This document shows, piece after piece, positions 1 through 12,889 of a stretch of 64,000 nucleotides of DNA. The notes under the pieces were generated by a model. The model saw only the letters and a list, made by a program, of their open reading frames with translations. It did no database searches and had not been told where the DNA came from. Position numbers and translations under genes: made by a program. The DNA comes from Rhizomys pruinosus (Eukaryota; Chordata; Mammalia; Rodentia; Spalacidae): NCBI GenBank assembly GCA_009823505.1, contig VZQC01000598.1, positions 59,130 through 123,129 on the forward strand, in the 5' to 3' direction. Numbering within the stretch: the stretch's first letter is position 1; every line of letters starts with the position of its first letter.

Positions 1-3000
1 CCCCGACCTATCAGTCTAAAAATCATGCTTCCAATCAATAACAAAATGCCAAAACTGGAAAATTCCCTGTTTGCAGTTTTTCCTTTAAAAGATCCTCCCA
101 AGTTTTATGAATTTTTTTCATCGCTAAGTACAGACTTGTTATTTCTGGTACAATTATGCCTCCATTTTGAAATAGACAAAATAAATAAGAGAAATGTGTT
201 CTGTATGAATAGGTCTGAGGTGCTGAGATTGGTCTATGCAAGAGACAGGGCTGCGGGGATGTAGCAGTATCCTTGAGGGAATGTTCTCAATTATAAATAT
301 GGATGTAGAATAAACTGTACTTCAACCTGCTCCTGTCAAGATATGTAGGAAACTTCTTTACTTTGAGTCATAGAAAAGAATAAGACTTGGTTTTGGTAAA
401 TTAAAACTGGGTTAAAATATTAAAATCCCAATCTATGTGTGAGTTCAGTTTTTGATATTGAATGGTTGGGTTAGAATGTAGCACAGGATCCGGGGCTGTC
501 CCTTCCTCCTGAGTGAAAAGACCTTGGGGGTTACATTTGCATTTGAAAGGAATTAATTTCTATTGTTGTCTTCCTTGGATAAGACTGACCTCAGGAAAGA
601 AAAGGTGGGTAAGGGGATAGAACAAAGGAAATCTGGTCTTACCCTGTAGAATGTCCTCAGTGGTTTGGGTTAGATATTCCTGAGCCTGGGACAGTCCAAC
701 TAAAAATAGGACTTCCCTCAGAAGAGATTTATCTAATAATGACTGTAAACCACTCTGTTGTGCTTCTTAGTTCCCTCCAGCTCAACAGAACTCCCTGCTA
801 ACACCACAGCAGCACTGTTTCTCCTTGGGCACAGCAATCTAAGAGAGAGCAATGGACACAGAAGGGCACTGGTAATCCTGACCCTTCTGGCTACAATCTA
901 TAGGAAGACAGGGCTTGTGGACCATTTAATTGCTTTTCCAGAGAGTCTTAGTCATAAGCTTAGGAAGAAACATCCTGCAGTGAAGTAAGTGAGGGGTTTT
1001 AGGTCATTAAAACTAAAGTAATTAACACCTTCAATGGCCTCACTCTGGAGAGTTAAAGTAAAATTCAAAGTCGTGACAGAGCATCCGGAAGACCCTGGTC
1101 AACTTTATCTCTGGTAATCCCTTGGTTATTGTGTTTCTGCCACCCTGGCTTCTGTCTCTGTCTTGATGAAGCCACTCTCTAACTTTGGGGACTTAGTCAT
1201 GCCATCATCACCTCTGTAGAATGGGCCTCCCACCAGCTCTGACTCCTCAGGCCTAGCTTTTACATATGCTTCAAATTGTGGCTTAATTGACAACTTCTGA
1301 GGCAGCCCTCCTCCCACCAGTAGCAGGTGTGTTCTTTGCCGCCTTTCCTTGCTTTTTTCTCTTTCAGCACCTTCTTCATATAATTTACAGTGCTTCACAA
1401 TGATAAAAGTGCACATCTTTGTTGTCTGTAGTCCTCACGAAGGCAGGGTTCTGACATTTGAAATGAACATAACATAATGAGGTTCTAACTGCAGTTCTTT
1501 GATCATAGTAGGCCCCTAATACAAAAGTGAATAATTGAATAATGTGCTTATTAAGAAAATGTAACCTTATTTTAGCTGTCAGGCTGACATGCCTACAGGA
1601 TATTGAACTTACATAAAGGCTATTCCAGAAGCTTTGTATAACTGTTCCTACATATTTCTTACATCTGCAATCATGCTACACTTCAAAGAGTCCGGCCGAC
1701 CCATTTGCCACATGCCTAATGACACTTAAGCAAAATCCAATCTTTTCAACAACCCTTTGAAAACAGTTGAATGGGAAGTGTATTACTTCGTTCTGTGGTA
1801 CTAGGACCTTCGTTTTATTTCTTCTTGTTTTTAGTCTTGAGATTTCCATACTGACTTTGAATTCACCTGTGACCCCACCCCTGCAATTTGCTTTTAGTTT
1901 TTCTCACATTTATCTTTCCGTATTCTCTAAGGACTTTGGTTCACACTCCGTCTCTGCCCATTTCTATTTCTAGCACCGCAGGTTTATCGCTCTGGCTTAG
2001 CTATGGTTCAGGACCTGAACTGCAATGCATCACGTCTGATCTCTGTTTGATCCCTTAGAATATTAACTGCCTAGGTATGGAAGGCCATACATGCTTCTTA
2101 AGAGTTGTGGCATCTCCAGCAAGCAGAACTTTATCATATTAGGCCTGGGCTTCTGTGTTTTGACAATAACACCACTTTCCTCACCTGCCTCTCTTTCTCT
2201 TTTGATCTAAGCCATAGTCACCTAATTGCTTGTGCCTTTGGACTTTGATAGAACATCACATTATGGGAGAGGAGGGTTTTGAACTTTTTAGCTCTTTCCA
2301 GGGAATGGATAACAGAGCCTGAAGCTGAAGAAGAATCAACTCTCCATGGCAAAGACCATTGTAAAATAGAACACAGGAAGAATCCAGGCCAAATTTTGCT
2401 GTAGGCTACCATGAACTTCACTTCCTCCTTCCCATGCTCTGGAGAAGTAAGTCCTGCTTATAGACTAGACACATCTGATCCACTGTCTGCTGTTTTGTTC
2501 TGCAGGTCACCGTGAAGGGAAAATATGTGTGCTCATGCATGCAGCACAGTGTCTGCCATGCCCTCCTTCCCCCTCTTCCCACTCCCCTGTTCTCTCTTGT
2601 CCATCTCACTCTGATTGCACTTCCTAAGTAAATTTTTAGCAAATTAGTCTTTTATTTATTCAGGTTGAAGTTGCATTATGCATCTAAGTTGGGTCAATAG
2701 AGCAAGAAATTACAGTGAAGTCTAAGTGGAAATGATAATAGAGAAACAATGGGGGAGAAGAGCAGAAGATCCTGAAACGTGACTTCAAGGGAAATAGTCC
2801 AAGGTACACTTCAAGCAAAGGGTTTGAACGCTTCTGTATGTCCTTCAGTAGGCTGGCAATGAGCATGTGAGTCAGACATCCACTTTTTAATTAAAATGAA
2901 ATATTTTAAATAAAATTTGTAAACAGCATTTTGGGTAGCAGAATTGCTTTGAAACTTGGATTAACTAGTAATTTCAAAGTCTTTTAAATGAAAAATACTC

Positions 3001-3073
3001 ATCTTTTGTTATAAAGGGCTTCTTTTTAAAATAAACTGTCATATAAATGTTGACTGTCAACTGCTTAACTTAA
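1..3073. other. AT-rich stretch without a recognisable gene
   Basis: No open frame here exceeds about 100 codons and none carries a domain or splice-bounded exon that I recognise. The only repeat-like trace is a possible MIR 3' end near 1470-1545. The sequence reads as ordinary rodent intergenic or intronic DNA. Confidence 0.5.
1470..1545 (+). repeat. Possible MIR 3' end (ancient tRNA-derived SINE)
   Basis: The run ATCATAGTAGGCCCC, followed by AATACAAAAGTGAATAA, resembles the 3' part of MIR (catagtaggcgctcaataaatg) with heavy divergence. The 5' tRNA-like part is not visible, so this is weak. Confidence 0.35.
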
Positions 3074-3086
3074 AAGGCTAATATTC

Positions 3087-3243
3087 GCCGGGCGTGGTGG
3101 CGCACGCCTTTAGTCCTAGCACTTGGGAGGCAGAGGCAGGCGGATCTTTGTGAGTTCAAGGCCAGCCTGGTCTACAGAGTGAGTTCCAAGTCAGCTGGGG
3201 CTACAGGGAGACCCTGTCTTGAAAAGACCCCCCCAAAAAAAAT
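3087..3243 (+). repeat. B1 SINE, full length
   Basis: It starts GCCGGGCGTGGTGGCGCACG and continues through the 7SL-derived body to GACCCTGTCTTGAAAAGACC and an A-rich tail. A 13-bp target-site duplication AAGGCTAATATTC flanks it at 3074-3086 and 3244-3256, which defines the insertion precisely and shows L1-mediated retrotransposition. The GAAAAGACC end before the tail recurs in several other B1 copies here. Confidence 0.95.
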
Positions 3244-3256
3244 AAGGCTAATATTC

Positions 3257-4262
3257 ACTAGCATTTATTATTATCAGAGGGAGTCTCAATTCTTTAAATG
3301 GTGACACTCCAAATTTTTAATGAAACATTATTTAAGTCTCTTGTTTTTTTTTTTTTTTATGTTAGACAGGAGAAGGAAGATAGAAGATGCTTTGTGAGGG
3401 CCAAGTGGTGCCATTCAACCCCCTGAATAGTGGGCATAAGGCTATTTCTGGAGCAAGCAAGGATTGACCTCCATTATTCTCCTTACTGTGCCTAAAACAC
3501 CTTATCTATAGAAGCATAATCAAAATAATTGCCCAGGTCCCTAGAGTTCTGTGAAAATTAGATAATGTCAGAGAAAGTGCTTTTAGCTGCTATAGTGGTA
3601 TTATGACCTTTATTCTCCACTTAGAATTAGTCTGAAAATAGTTCCGTGATAAGCTCTCATTAAAGTTTTTAAGTCTGTTTCATTCCAATGATATGGAAAG
3701 AACGTAGCCACAGACCTATTAAAAGACTAAAGTTTAGGCACAGCGAAAGAGAACAAGAACAAAAGAAGGAAGTTGCTCAACTTTTGATAGAAAAAGTTGG
3801 CTAGAAAAAGTGGGAAAAAGAGAATCCTCAAATGCCTGAGACCTCTCCCTTTCTTCCATCCCTCCTTCCTTCCTCCCCTGTCCCTCCTTTCTTCTCTGTC
3901 TCCAAAAATATATTTTTGTTATAGGACAAAGGGACATATATGTGATTACAGTCAGAATTTTCTCTTCCTCTACCCAGAAAGGAGATTCTTAGATAGGTTT
4001 TAATTTTTTCTCTTCCCAGAGAAGTTAGGGAGTGTTGGAAATAAGAAAGGCAGCTGACATGAATGAAGAAAGTGCTAAGGAGAGGGATTTTTATAGAAAG
4101 GAAGTATTCATGGGTATCTTTTCGAATAGGTGAAGAAATCAAGCAACACATCTGAACTACTATGAACTTAGTTTTTGTGTTTCTTGTGCTCTTACTTCGT
4201 CTATGATCTCACATTTTGATTCCAGGAGAGTTCGATGTCAGGGAAACAAAGAGAAAACAGGA
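3257..4262. other. No gene seen; poly(T) and pyrimidine-rich tracts
   Basis: It contains a T run near 3344-3358 and a C/T-rich stretch near 3840-3900 (CTTCC/CCTTCC repeats). Apparent frames across the pyrimidine tract are low-complexity by-products on both strands. Confidence 0.5.
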
Positions 4263-4267
4263 CTAAG

Positions 4268-4809
4268 TGTTAGGTTTATTAGAACCCGAGTCCAAAAATC
4301 CCCACACTGACAAAGGAACAGCAAAGAATGCAATATGCAAAAGGGCATTTATTGCAGGGCTGGCTAGCCAGGGTCAAGCCTCCTTCCTGACACGCAGGTC
4401 AGGATAAGCTAGGCAAGACCCTGAACCAAGGAGTCAGGTTACATTTATAGATCCTTCAGGCCTTTGTCCTGAAGCCTGCGTGTTTTTGGCCAATCATTTT
4501 GTATTAACACATACAATTGTACCCTATCAATTTAGACATGCCTTACCTATTATCCAATGGGCTTAACAATTAACATGACATAGTTCCCGCTCGAGCAGCG
4601 AAACCCTCCAACTGTCACGTAGGCAACAGCTTTGAACATTTGCTGGTGGGCAGCGAAACCTGCCAACTGTCACGTAGACAACAGCACTGAACATTTGCTT
4701 GTGGGCAGGGTTAAGCTAGCCATGAATTAGCTACTTTGGGCGGTAACAGGAAACTTTCCTCCTGACGGCCTGGTTTCTCTCTGCACGTCCATTGGGGTCT
4801 GTCTTTACA
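4268..4809 (-). mobile_element. Solo LTR of an endogenous retrovirus (ERV1-like)
   Basis: The 542-bp element begins TGTTAGG, ends TTTACA and is flanked by the perfect 5-bp duplication CTAAG (4263-4267 and 4810-4814). The minus strand is proposed as the sense strand because it carries an AATAAA signal (TTTATT at about 4348) on the side away from two 55-bp direct repeats, which would then lie in U3. No internal retroviral sequence adjoins it, so it is a solo LTR left by recombination between two LTRs. The class is inferred from the enhancer-like repeats and length; the family is not identified. Confidence 0.8.
4595..4704 (-). promoter_or_regulatory. Two 55-bp direct repeats in the LTR U3 (enhancer-like)
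   Basis: Copies at 4595-4649 and 4650-4704 share GCAGCGAAACC, CCAACTGTCACGTAG, CAACAGC and GAACATTTGCT with a handful of mismatches. A third copy starts at 4705 but breaks off after a few bases. Tandem repeats of this size in U3 are the usual form of enhancers in gammaretroviral and VL30-type LTRs. The CACGT core could bind E-box factors, which is inference only. Confidence 0.65.
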
Positions 4810-5282
4810 CTAAGAAACAGCAAGGAGCTTGATTTATTAAGGTTGATAGGGTAGAAATATATACAGGGTCCTTGGAGTGTGTAAAGAGGGAGCTGCCATT
4901 TCTACAAGGATGGGGACAATTAAGGGAGTACTGCAGTCCAGTAAAACACATGGTCACCTTAATTCCTGCAATTGTCAGAGAAAAATCACACAAGTAACTT
5001 CACGATCTTAATTATCGTAATAGAATGTTAGTGGTTTAGAAAGAAATACATATCGTTTGAAGTGTCACTTAATAAAATAATTTTCTTTGACAAAGCTTAG
5101 TGTTTCCAGTATTTCCCAGCATCTGCAGAGTGTAAAATGATTTTAAAAAATGAACTGCCTGACCTTGGTCACGGTTATTGCAAAGTAAGGGAGGGGATGT
5201 CCTTTATTTCCTGGTATAGCCTCTATAGTATCTGGAAGTATTTAAAAATACTTATTAATAATACTTACATTAGTGTCTGTTG

Positions 5283-5465
5283 ATGTGAGTGTATATGCGC
5301 TTGTGTATGTGTGGAGGCCAGAAGAGGGTGGTACATCCCTCAAAACTGGAGTTCCAGGGGTTCGTGAGATGCCTCACTTGTTATGTGGGTGCTGAGTTCA
5401 GAATAATTCTGGTCTTCATGATTGCACACTGTGTTCTTAACCACTGACCTGTGTCTCCAGCCCCC
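5283..5465 (-). repeat. Old B2/B3-family SINE
   Basis: Reading the minus strand, the 5' end GGGGGCTGGAGACAC matches the B2 head (GGGGCTGGAGAGATGG) with divergence. The plus strand shows GTGGGTGCTGAG, ACTGGAGTTCCAGGGG and GGCCAGAAGAGGG in the expected B2 order. No clear duplication flanks it, consistent with an old copy. Confidence 0.65.
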
Positions 5466-5469
5466 TTGA

Positions 5470-7790
5470 ATTGCATAGTGGAAGCGGACCTAAAAGAGGC
5501 TGGGTAGAGATATATGTGTATATTCACACATAAATTTTCAGAAAAAATGGTACTCCCCATTCAAACAACTTTTAATCTAGAAATATACCATCAGTTAAAA
5601 TATAATTAACTCAGATTTATCAACTGTAACATACCACTCTGGTGGGGTATGCTGACAATGGAGGAGGTGGTGACTGTGTGGGTCAGGGGATTCGATGCAC
5701 AGCAAAGCTTTATAAGTTCTGCTCAATTTTGCTGCAACTCTCAATCTAAAATGTCTAACATTTATTGCCAATTGTTCTTCTTAAAAAATTTTAATGACTC
5801 CATTGAACAAAGGAATCCTTATTTATTGCAAAATAGTCTGCTGGTGAGAACTAGGCGGATTCTAGCCTTCTGATGAAGTCTGCAGTAGTGAACATATTTC
5901 TGCTGGATCAGTGAACATATTCCTCTCTCCATAACCAAGCACAATGGCGTGTCTTCAGGCACAAAGCCAATAAGCACAAGTGGGGGAACGAGAGTGCCAA
6001 AAGACCTATTATCTGCACTAGAGTGCACTAGAGACAATTGTCAAAGCCGAGCCCCCCTGAACAAAGAAATCAGAGGCTCCTGTTGGGGAAGTTTGCAGGC
6101 AGGTATCCACACAGAGAAGACTCATCATCACATGGATAGGCAAGCTCATTCCAGAGCAGACTCTTCTGTAACTTACATGCAAAATACAGTGTTCGGATTT
6201 TCTCTGGATGAAGAATTGGAATGAGTGATATGAAGTGATTCCGCAATGTGGTTGGTGCCTTCTAAGTTTCTCTAGAGAGTCTTATCTCCTAAAAGAGAAC
6301 AACTTTGAAGGATTGTTATCAGACTTTGAAAGGGATCTTAGCTTTTACCCCTGTAAGCATAGGTGATTGCCCCTCAAAGTGTCTCCTAGCAGTTAGCAGA
6401 CCCAGTCCTAGTGTTTGACACTAGAGAGAGTGTAAAGTCTGTTAGGTTTTTCTTCCAAGCAACTATTTATTGTTAGAAATCTCCTTGTAAGCCAATTAGA
6501 ATTTGAAGACCTGGTGGAGTGAATGTATTAGATAGCATTAGTTTACCGTTAGAACTTTTAGGAGGGAAGAGACAGTTTGAACTGGGGATAGTCCAACCAG
6601 AACATGTGTGTTCTATAAACTAGGTCTGATGTCTTGGTTTCAGTTTCCTATTGGTCAGACGGCAGAACAAGCTCAACGGTTATCCAGCTTCCTGTTTGTG
6701 TGATTATCAATTAAGGCATGAGTGTCTGGTATGTTTCTGTTCTAGATGGCTGCTATATAAACCCTGAGGCTTTTATCATCTTACTTTCAAGGGCTTTTGA
6801 GCTCAGAAGTGAGTCCAAGGGTGTGATATCTCTACTGGTACTGACTTTCCCTGCAGGATACCAGGGGGGGTTTCTTCAAAGTTGGTCTTGTTGGGATGAT
6901 ACCTTCTTCTAATTCCTCAGGGATTATCCTGTTTCTATTGATTGGTCATTTTAATGGAGATCTGAGAAATAATGCTAGACTAATGTCTTTTTCCAACTCC
7001 CTATCACAGTATTTCATAAACTTAAAATATTTTTCACAGTGCTATGGATTGAGTTCAGCCTCTTGCACTGAGCTGTATCCTTGCCCTTGCCATAATATTT
7101 AAATATTTCTAAAAGTTTTAGTGACAACAATTAAGTTATTAGTTTTGGCTTACAGTCTTTAATTAACATGTGATTATTAGTCAGCAACTTACAGGTTCAT
7201 TGCTCAATGCAAAGTGATGTGTGACCTTGGGGAAATCTTTTTATTTTTTTAATCAATCTCTTTACAGTTGAGGAGTCGTAAGGTCACTGCATGGTGAGAT
7301 AATCTTAGGAAGGCTACTCTTTTCCTACATAAGCATACACTTGAACATAGTGGGAAGTTCCTGGGTAAAAAGAATAATTCATTGCCCTTGAGAAGTACTC
7401 TAACTGAAGGAGGATGAACTCAGGTAATAAGACCCATTATAATTCAGCATGGAAAATGCCATAGCAAACGAAGACCAAGCCATTAAGGGAGATTGTGTTT
7501 TCTTGTCACACAGCTTGCACAGTACAGATGAGGTAATTGCACCTTGATGCTCTCAGCTAACAGGCTATATTGAAATGTAGACTTTAGAGGCTGACAAAAA
7601 TGCTTGTGAATCACTCGTCCATCATTACCTGGGATCAATAAAGTCAGTATCAATATCTTTATGCCTTAATTCCTCTTTTGAAGTAGATGCATTTAACATG
7701 TATTTCTCAGGGCTTTTACAAGGGTGGCATAGAAAGAAAAGTGCTCAGGAGAGAACAGGTAGACAGGCAAACGGACAGATTCTGGTCCTT
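5470..7790. other. No gene or clear repeat seen
   Basis: This is about 2.3 kb of AT-rich DNA with only short chance frames. A faint MIR-like phrase (TGTGTGACCTTGGGG) occurs near 7219-7233. Bases 7790-7860 (GTTCAACAAATATTG onward) resemble an ancient mammalian repeat cut by the adjacent B1. Confidence 0.4.
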
Positions 7791-7861
7791 GGTTATTTGT
7801 TCAACAAATATTGTTTGCCCACTGGGTGCTGGAAATGGATGAAAAAGACACACGTTATCAT

Positions 7862-8020
7862 TCTTTTTTTTTTTTTTTGGTCTTTTTGAGACAGGGTCTC
7901 CCTGTAACCCCCGCTGTCCTGGAAACTCACTCTGTAGACCAGGCTGCTTGAACGCACAAAGATTCCGCTCTGCCCTCTGCCTCCCAAGTGCTGGACTTAA
8001 AGGCGATGGGCTGCCACCAC
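7862..8020 (-). repeat. B1 SINE, minus strand, decayed 5' end
   Basis: The poly(T) tail, then GGTCTTTTTGAGACAGGG, CTCTGTAGACCAGGC and CTCCCAAGTGCTGGA are in B1 order. The distal end (ATGGGCTGCCACCAC) has diverged. It sits in an older sequence resembling an ancient mammalian repeat just upstream. Confidence 0.85.
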
Positions 8021-9000
8021 TTTACATGCTAATGGGACACTAAGACAATATTCAGAAAGGCACAAAATAATCCAAATATGTGAAGGGTATAATTAGAGTC
8101 ACGAAACAAATAAATTTGCATGAGAAAAAGTAAGGGTAAGGCAGGTGTGGGACAGAGGACTTTAGATAGGCCTCTTTTTTTTTTTTTTTTTTTTTAATGA
8201 ATACTATATTCCAAAGAGCTGAGTCAAGCCTGACCCACACTCCATGCACTTATTTTGCTCTTTCCATTGGCCGTATCTTCGTAACCTCCATCAACCCATC
8301 TTAAAAACCAAGTTTAAGGAGCCCAATTAGTAAATATGGTGGCTAACGGAAAAAGGCAAGAGCAAATGAGCATGTCCTGTAGCCTACGAATATACAACCA
8401 ATTCCAGGAGAAAGCAGGCCTCTTCTAAAACCCATTTAGCACTTGGACATTAAGCTAATACTTGAAGTGAGAGGAAACCGGTATAGTTGGGATGAGGGGA
8501 AGAGTGTTTGAATAAGAGAACAGAGAATTGCATTTCTACCTCATCCTCTCCCTGGCTTTCTCTTGTTCTTTTTCATCCTGTTTAGACAAGAGCTAACCAT
8601 TAGTGTTTGAAGCTTTCTCACTGTCAGTTCGTTTTGCTACATTCACACATATGTATAAATGTGCTCAAACTAGAAGGTCTTTTCAGCTGCTAAAAGTGAC
8701 ATGAATAAATACAGGGTGTTCCTCAGAAGTCTGTTGTTGAGACTAATTTAAAAGAATTTTATGTAATTTGGGGTAAAGATGATGATAATACAATGTTTCC
8801 TAGTTTTCTATAATTTATCCTAAGTTAATATTTCATAAGGTATTATCTACCTTACAATTATATTATTAAATAATAATTATTTTCCTCTCTGCAATCAATA
8901 TCAATCCCATTTTCTGACTGGCTCTTCTGCCTAATTGAGGAAATTCACATTGAAAGAAGGACTGAATTTATTTTATATACTACGAATGAAAATAAATGAG
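8021..9000. other. No gene seen; one poly(T) run
   Basis: Apart from a T tract near 8174-8196 this is AT-rich single-copy-looking DNA with no coding frame of note. Confidence 0.4.
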
Positions 9001-9190
9001 GAACACCATACATACATCGTTTGTCTTTCTGGGACTGTGTTACTTCACTTAGCATAACATCCATTTACCTGCAAAGTTCATGATGTCATCCTTCTTTACC
9101 ACTGCATAGAACTCCATTGTTTACATGTACCATATTTTCTTTATCTACTCATCAATTGAGGGACATTTGGGTTGTGGATCATAGCACCAA
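9001..9190 (-). mobile_element. L1 fragment, 3' end of ORF2
   Basis: Read on the minus strand, it contains the motifs of the L1 ORF2 3' region in order: CCCAAATGTCCCTCAATTGA, AAAATATGGTACATGT, CAATGGAGTTCTATGC and AAATGGATGTTATGC. It is non-coding by substitutions and short indels, and both ends are truncated. Confidence 0.8.
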
Positions 9191-9433
9191 ATCCTTATTT
9201 GTAAGGCAGACTGCTTAATTATTTTTCATTTTTAGTAAATATAATACCTGATGCCACTACAAAAAGAGAGTACATTAAAACATACATCAGCTTGCTATAT
9301 AATTTAGGAATGTAAAGTAATATTTCTTTTTACTTGTATGCATCTCTACTGTTAAAAAGTGAACCCCTAAACATGTTTTGGACTTAACCTTTAATTTATT
9401 TTCAGATATTGTAACTTGGGTGTATATGTGGAG

Positions 9434-9454
9434 CATATATATATATATATATAT
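9434..9454. repeat. (AT)n microsatellite
   Basis: This is a run of about ten AT units, uninterrupted. Confidence 0.9.
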
Positions 9455-9455
9455 T

Positions 9456-11009
9456 TGCATACTTTGGAGGAATATAAAATTAAAGGGAATAACAACAAAA
9501 AAGACTTGTTCAAAGAACTGACTGAAACAGTAAACTTTTGCCCTAAATGGTAAACTTCTGCATCAAGAAATTTAAAAAAAGGACTGAGAAAAAGGTGCAA
9601 GACATATATGGCAGAATGCAGGAGCTCTGGAGGGGTGGGGTGCATGGAAGGGGGAGTGGGTCTAAATTTTATTAAGAAATGTATGAAAAGTGCAAAAGTT
9701 CAATTAAAAAAAAGAAAGAAAAGCACACAGTTTCATAAGATTTTCTGTCATATGAAAACAGACAAGGATGTTGATGTAGTTGAAGATTTTTGGAGACCTA
9801 GAGACTTGACTGTAAGCCCCATCCAGAGACTAGAATTAAAGTGATCTGATTTTAGCTTTTATCTTTCTTCAGAATGATCTTTGCCGATGACTTTGGATGA
9901 ATCTTTGAAAATACTCTTCATGTTAATTATGCACAGTAGACATTCAAATTTGGGGGTATTTTGGGTGTGGTCTGACGTTTACTTTCAGTTTCAGTCTTAA
10001 ATCACCCCTTTCTACCCACTGTTCTAAGTTTGTCTTCTCCTTGCTAGCACAGATTATATCTCTCATCCTTATCAGCATGTCCCAAACATACAGAATAGGC
10101 AATTCAAATAGTTTATGGTTCAAAAAGTGTGCTATCAGCCTCTAGCTTGGATCCCTGTGGTAAACGTGAGTGCATGTGTTAGGACTGGCTGGGACTCATC
10201 CTTTTTGAAGTTTCCTTTATGTAGGATTCTTCCAGCACACTGGTGCAAAGCAGGTCAAATTGCCTGCACTCTCTGACTCCATTTATTTTGAATATTTTTT
10301 CCACTTTCAGTTCAGAAGTCTAGCTCTCCTTGACCTTCAGTGTAACATTTATTATCTGAGCGTTTTAATATTTAATATTTTCTCTTTTAGTGTTGTATCC
10401 ATTTGCTTTACATTTTATTGGAATTTTACAGGGAAATGAAAAGGTCCTAACAAAGTAGTAGCCTGTTTTGATACCAGGTGCCCTAAATAACAGGCTGTTT
10501 CTCCTTATCAGCTTCTTGGAAATCCTCTTAGCTCTTTACAGTAGACATTCCTCTTGAGTCTCAGGGACCTACTTGATCTAATGTGCTGTGGTGTGGGAAA
10601 GGAAGACAGATACCCTGGGCTTTAGGCTTCTTAACCAACTTCCACTAAGCCAAATTGCTAGATTAACCCATTTTAGCCACTGTCTCTTTGCAGCTTCCCC
10701 AGTAGGAGCTAATACCCCACTGCTGTGGGTCTCGCTAGTTGAGTTATTTGCTGATCAAGATTCAGTTGTTCACAGATCTGTATATCCCAGTTGTCTTTGT
10801 TATTGAAATTTCATAACATTATTATAGAAATTAATAATCTGTAAAGTCAAAAGGAAAATTTGGTAAATACATTGTATATTTTGAAGTAATGTTTAGTGCA
10901 TACTCCTTAAATTCACTCAGATTTAAGCTGTCCATTATATTTGTTATTTTCACATTGTTGCCACACAGTACCTGCTAGAAAAACTTAGAAAGAGAAGCAT
11001 TTAATTTGG
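9456..11009. other. No gene or clear repeat seen
   Basis: AT-rich DNA with short chance frames only. The frame near 9608-9844 has no recognisable domain and ends in ordinary sequence. Confidence 0.4.
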
Positions 11010-11310
11010 TTCATGGTTTGAGATGCTTTAGTCTATCAGAGTCTAGACGGAATGGTGGAGGGGATCAGGGTAGGTAGGGCAGGGCAGGATTAGATAGGGG
11101 GCAGGGCAGGCAGGTTCTTGTTATGGTATAGACTACACAGAGATTGACACAGAAATGGGCAAGAATAACACACCCTTAAGAATCCACTCCCTGTTACTTC
11201 ATCCAGGTAGGCTCCACCTCCCAAAGTTTCTAGAACCTTCCTAAATTGTATCACTAGCTAGGGACTAAGTATTCAAACCAAGAGCAATAAGGGGCATTAC
11301 AGATTCAAAC
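11010..11310. mobile_element. Old rodent LTR-like interspersed repeat
   Basis: Phrases such as GGTAGGCTCCACCTCCCAAA, TTCTAGAACCTTCC and GGGGCATTACAGATTCAAAC resemble a common old rodent dispersed repeat, probably LTR-derived. Two other stretches in this window (31.04-31.39 and 40.11-40.41 kb) share its general layout. The family is not assigned. Confidence 0.45.
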
Positions 11311-12488
11311 TATGACATATGCTTACAGATGCAGGGAGGGGAGGAGAAATAGGTGAGAGCAAAGAGGACTGTACAATGAAATCTTTGCATCAATTTAGCT
11401 AACAGAATAACAAGGCCACCCAGGAGATTCTGAATCTCTTTTGGTAAGCTACCAGAGTCTTATTTGCCCTAGGTGGTCTCCAGATGCCTGGATTCGGTGA
11501 TGAATATTTAGATCGCTCTTTGTGTTAATCAATCCCAAGTTCTCTTCTTCTATAAGGGAAACAGAAGATGGCTCTCCCCAAACAGTTCTGAATATCACCA
11601 TCTCTGCCACGAGTGGAGCTCTGCTAGACAACTAATCGATTATATTCGCTAATCAGACAATTCCCAAGTCTTTGCAGCCAGTGACTGAGTCGGATCTCTA
11701 GAACATCTGCAATACAAATGAGGCCAACAGCTTTTCATTTATTAAATTCCTTCCTAGACTCCAAGAAACTATTGAGACTCCTTTGAACCCAGTTTTTATT
11801 TTTGTCTGGAAGGAAACAAATGAAGATTTTCTGTTTGAGGATATCATATCAAAGAAGCAATTTGATTGTTTTATTCAAACTATTTGTATATGCTTTTAAA
11901 AGAAAGTAACATTTAAGGAATGAAATGTGCAATTTCATTTTCAGTTTAGGTGTACAGGTTTCAGTGGACATGATGTGTGGTTATGGAACCAGGTTAATAG
12001 AACATGTGAATATATAGGATGCTCTTGAAATGGGAGCCTTTTAAAATGCATTAGTTATTTCACTCATCAGGCATTTGTGTCAGGTACAAAAGCCTTTGGA
12101 CCTAGATAATAAAAACTCAATATTTTTGTAATCAAATCAGTAATCCTTTCAAGATGAAATCAGGCCCCATGGCTGGACAAATGTGAAAGATAAATACCCT
12201 CCCTTTACCATTTATTGGACTTCTGAAAGTACTGCCAAGGAAATGTAATCAACACTACAAGGTAGCTCTTTTTACAAAGTCCTATCCCTTTCTATTATGG
12301 TAAATATTTGTTCCTATTCTGAACTTGCCATACTGTGTAATGCACGCAGTTAGCTATTTCTTTTTGTCTCCTGTCTAGAGTCAGGTTATGAATGTGTGTG
12401 CCTGGTTCTAGTCTTGCCCTGATTCACATCATGAAGGAAGATATGATGAGTTAGTTTTTCAGGCTAGCAGCACTGTGTAGTCACAGCA
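11311..12488. other. No gene or clear repeat seen
   Basis: AT-rich DNA. The phrase near 12060-12115 is faintly like an ancient mammalian repeat, but too diverged to call. Confidence 0.4.
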
Positions 12489-12885
12489 GTGATAATGGGT
12501 ATGTTCATAATATGCTTTATTATACAAATTTCTCATTCACTCTCCTCTTTCTATCCCACCATTGCCCTTCTCCTCGCCTCGCCTCCAGATGACTCTTTCT
12601 TCCACTGTTTAGTCTCCATTTTTGCTTTCCTAATGCATGTATTCTATTATTATTGCTTTTTACCATATCCCTTCATCCTAATAATCCATGGCTTACCAAT
12701 ATACATATAAATACACACACATTCACACACAGTCACATACATACACATTACATTCTAGGTTTCAGGTATGAGAGAAAACACGAGGAATTAGTCTTACTGA
12801 GTCTGGCTTATTTCACTTAGCAATGGTTTCTGGTTTCATCCATTTTCCTGCCATTGATATAATTCTATTTCAAAGGAACTTTTGC
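12489..12885 (-). mobile_element. L1 fragment (Lx-like), ORF2 end and 3' UTR
   Basis: The plus strand reads TATGAGAGAAAACACGAGG, TGAGTCTGGCTTATTTCACT and TTTCATCCATTTTCCTGCC. These are reverse-complement landmarks of the last part of L1 ORF2 and its 3' UTR. The 3' UTR portion (12489-12690) is C/T-rich as usual. A CA-rich simple repeat lies inside at about 12711-12746. Confidence 0.8.
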
Positions 12886-12889
12886 TATA

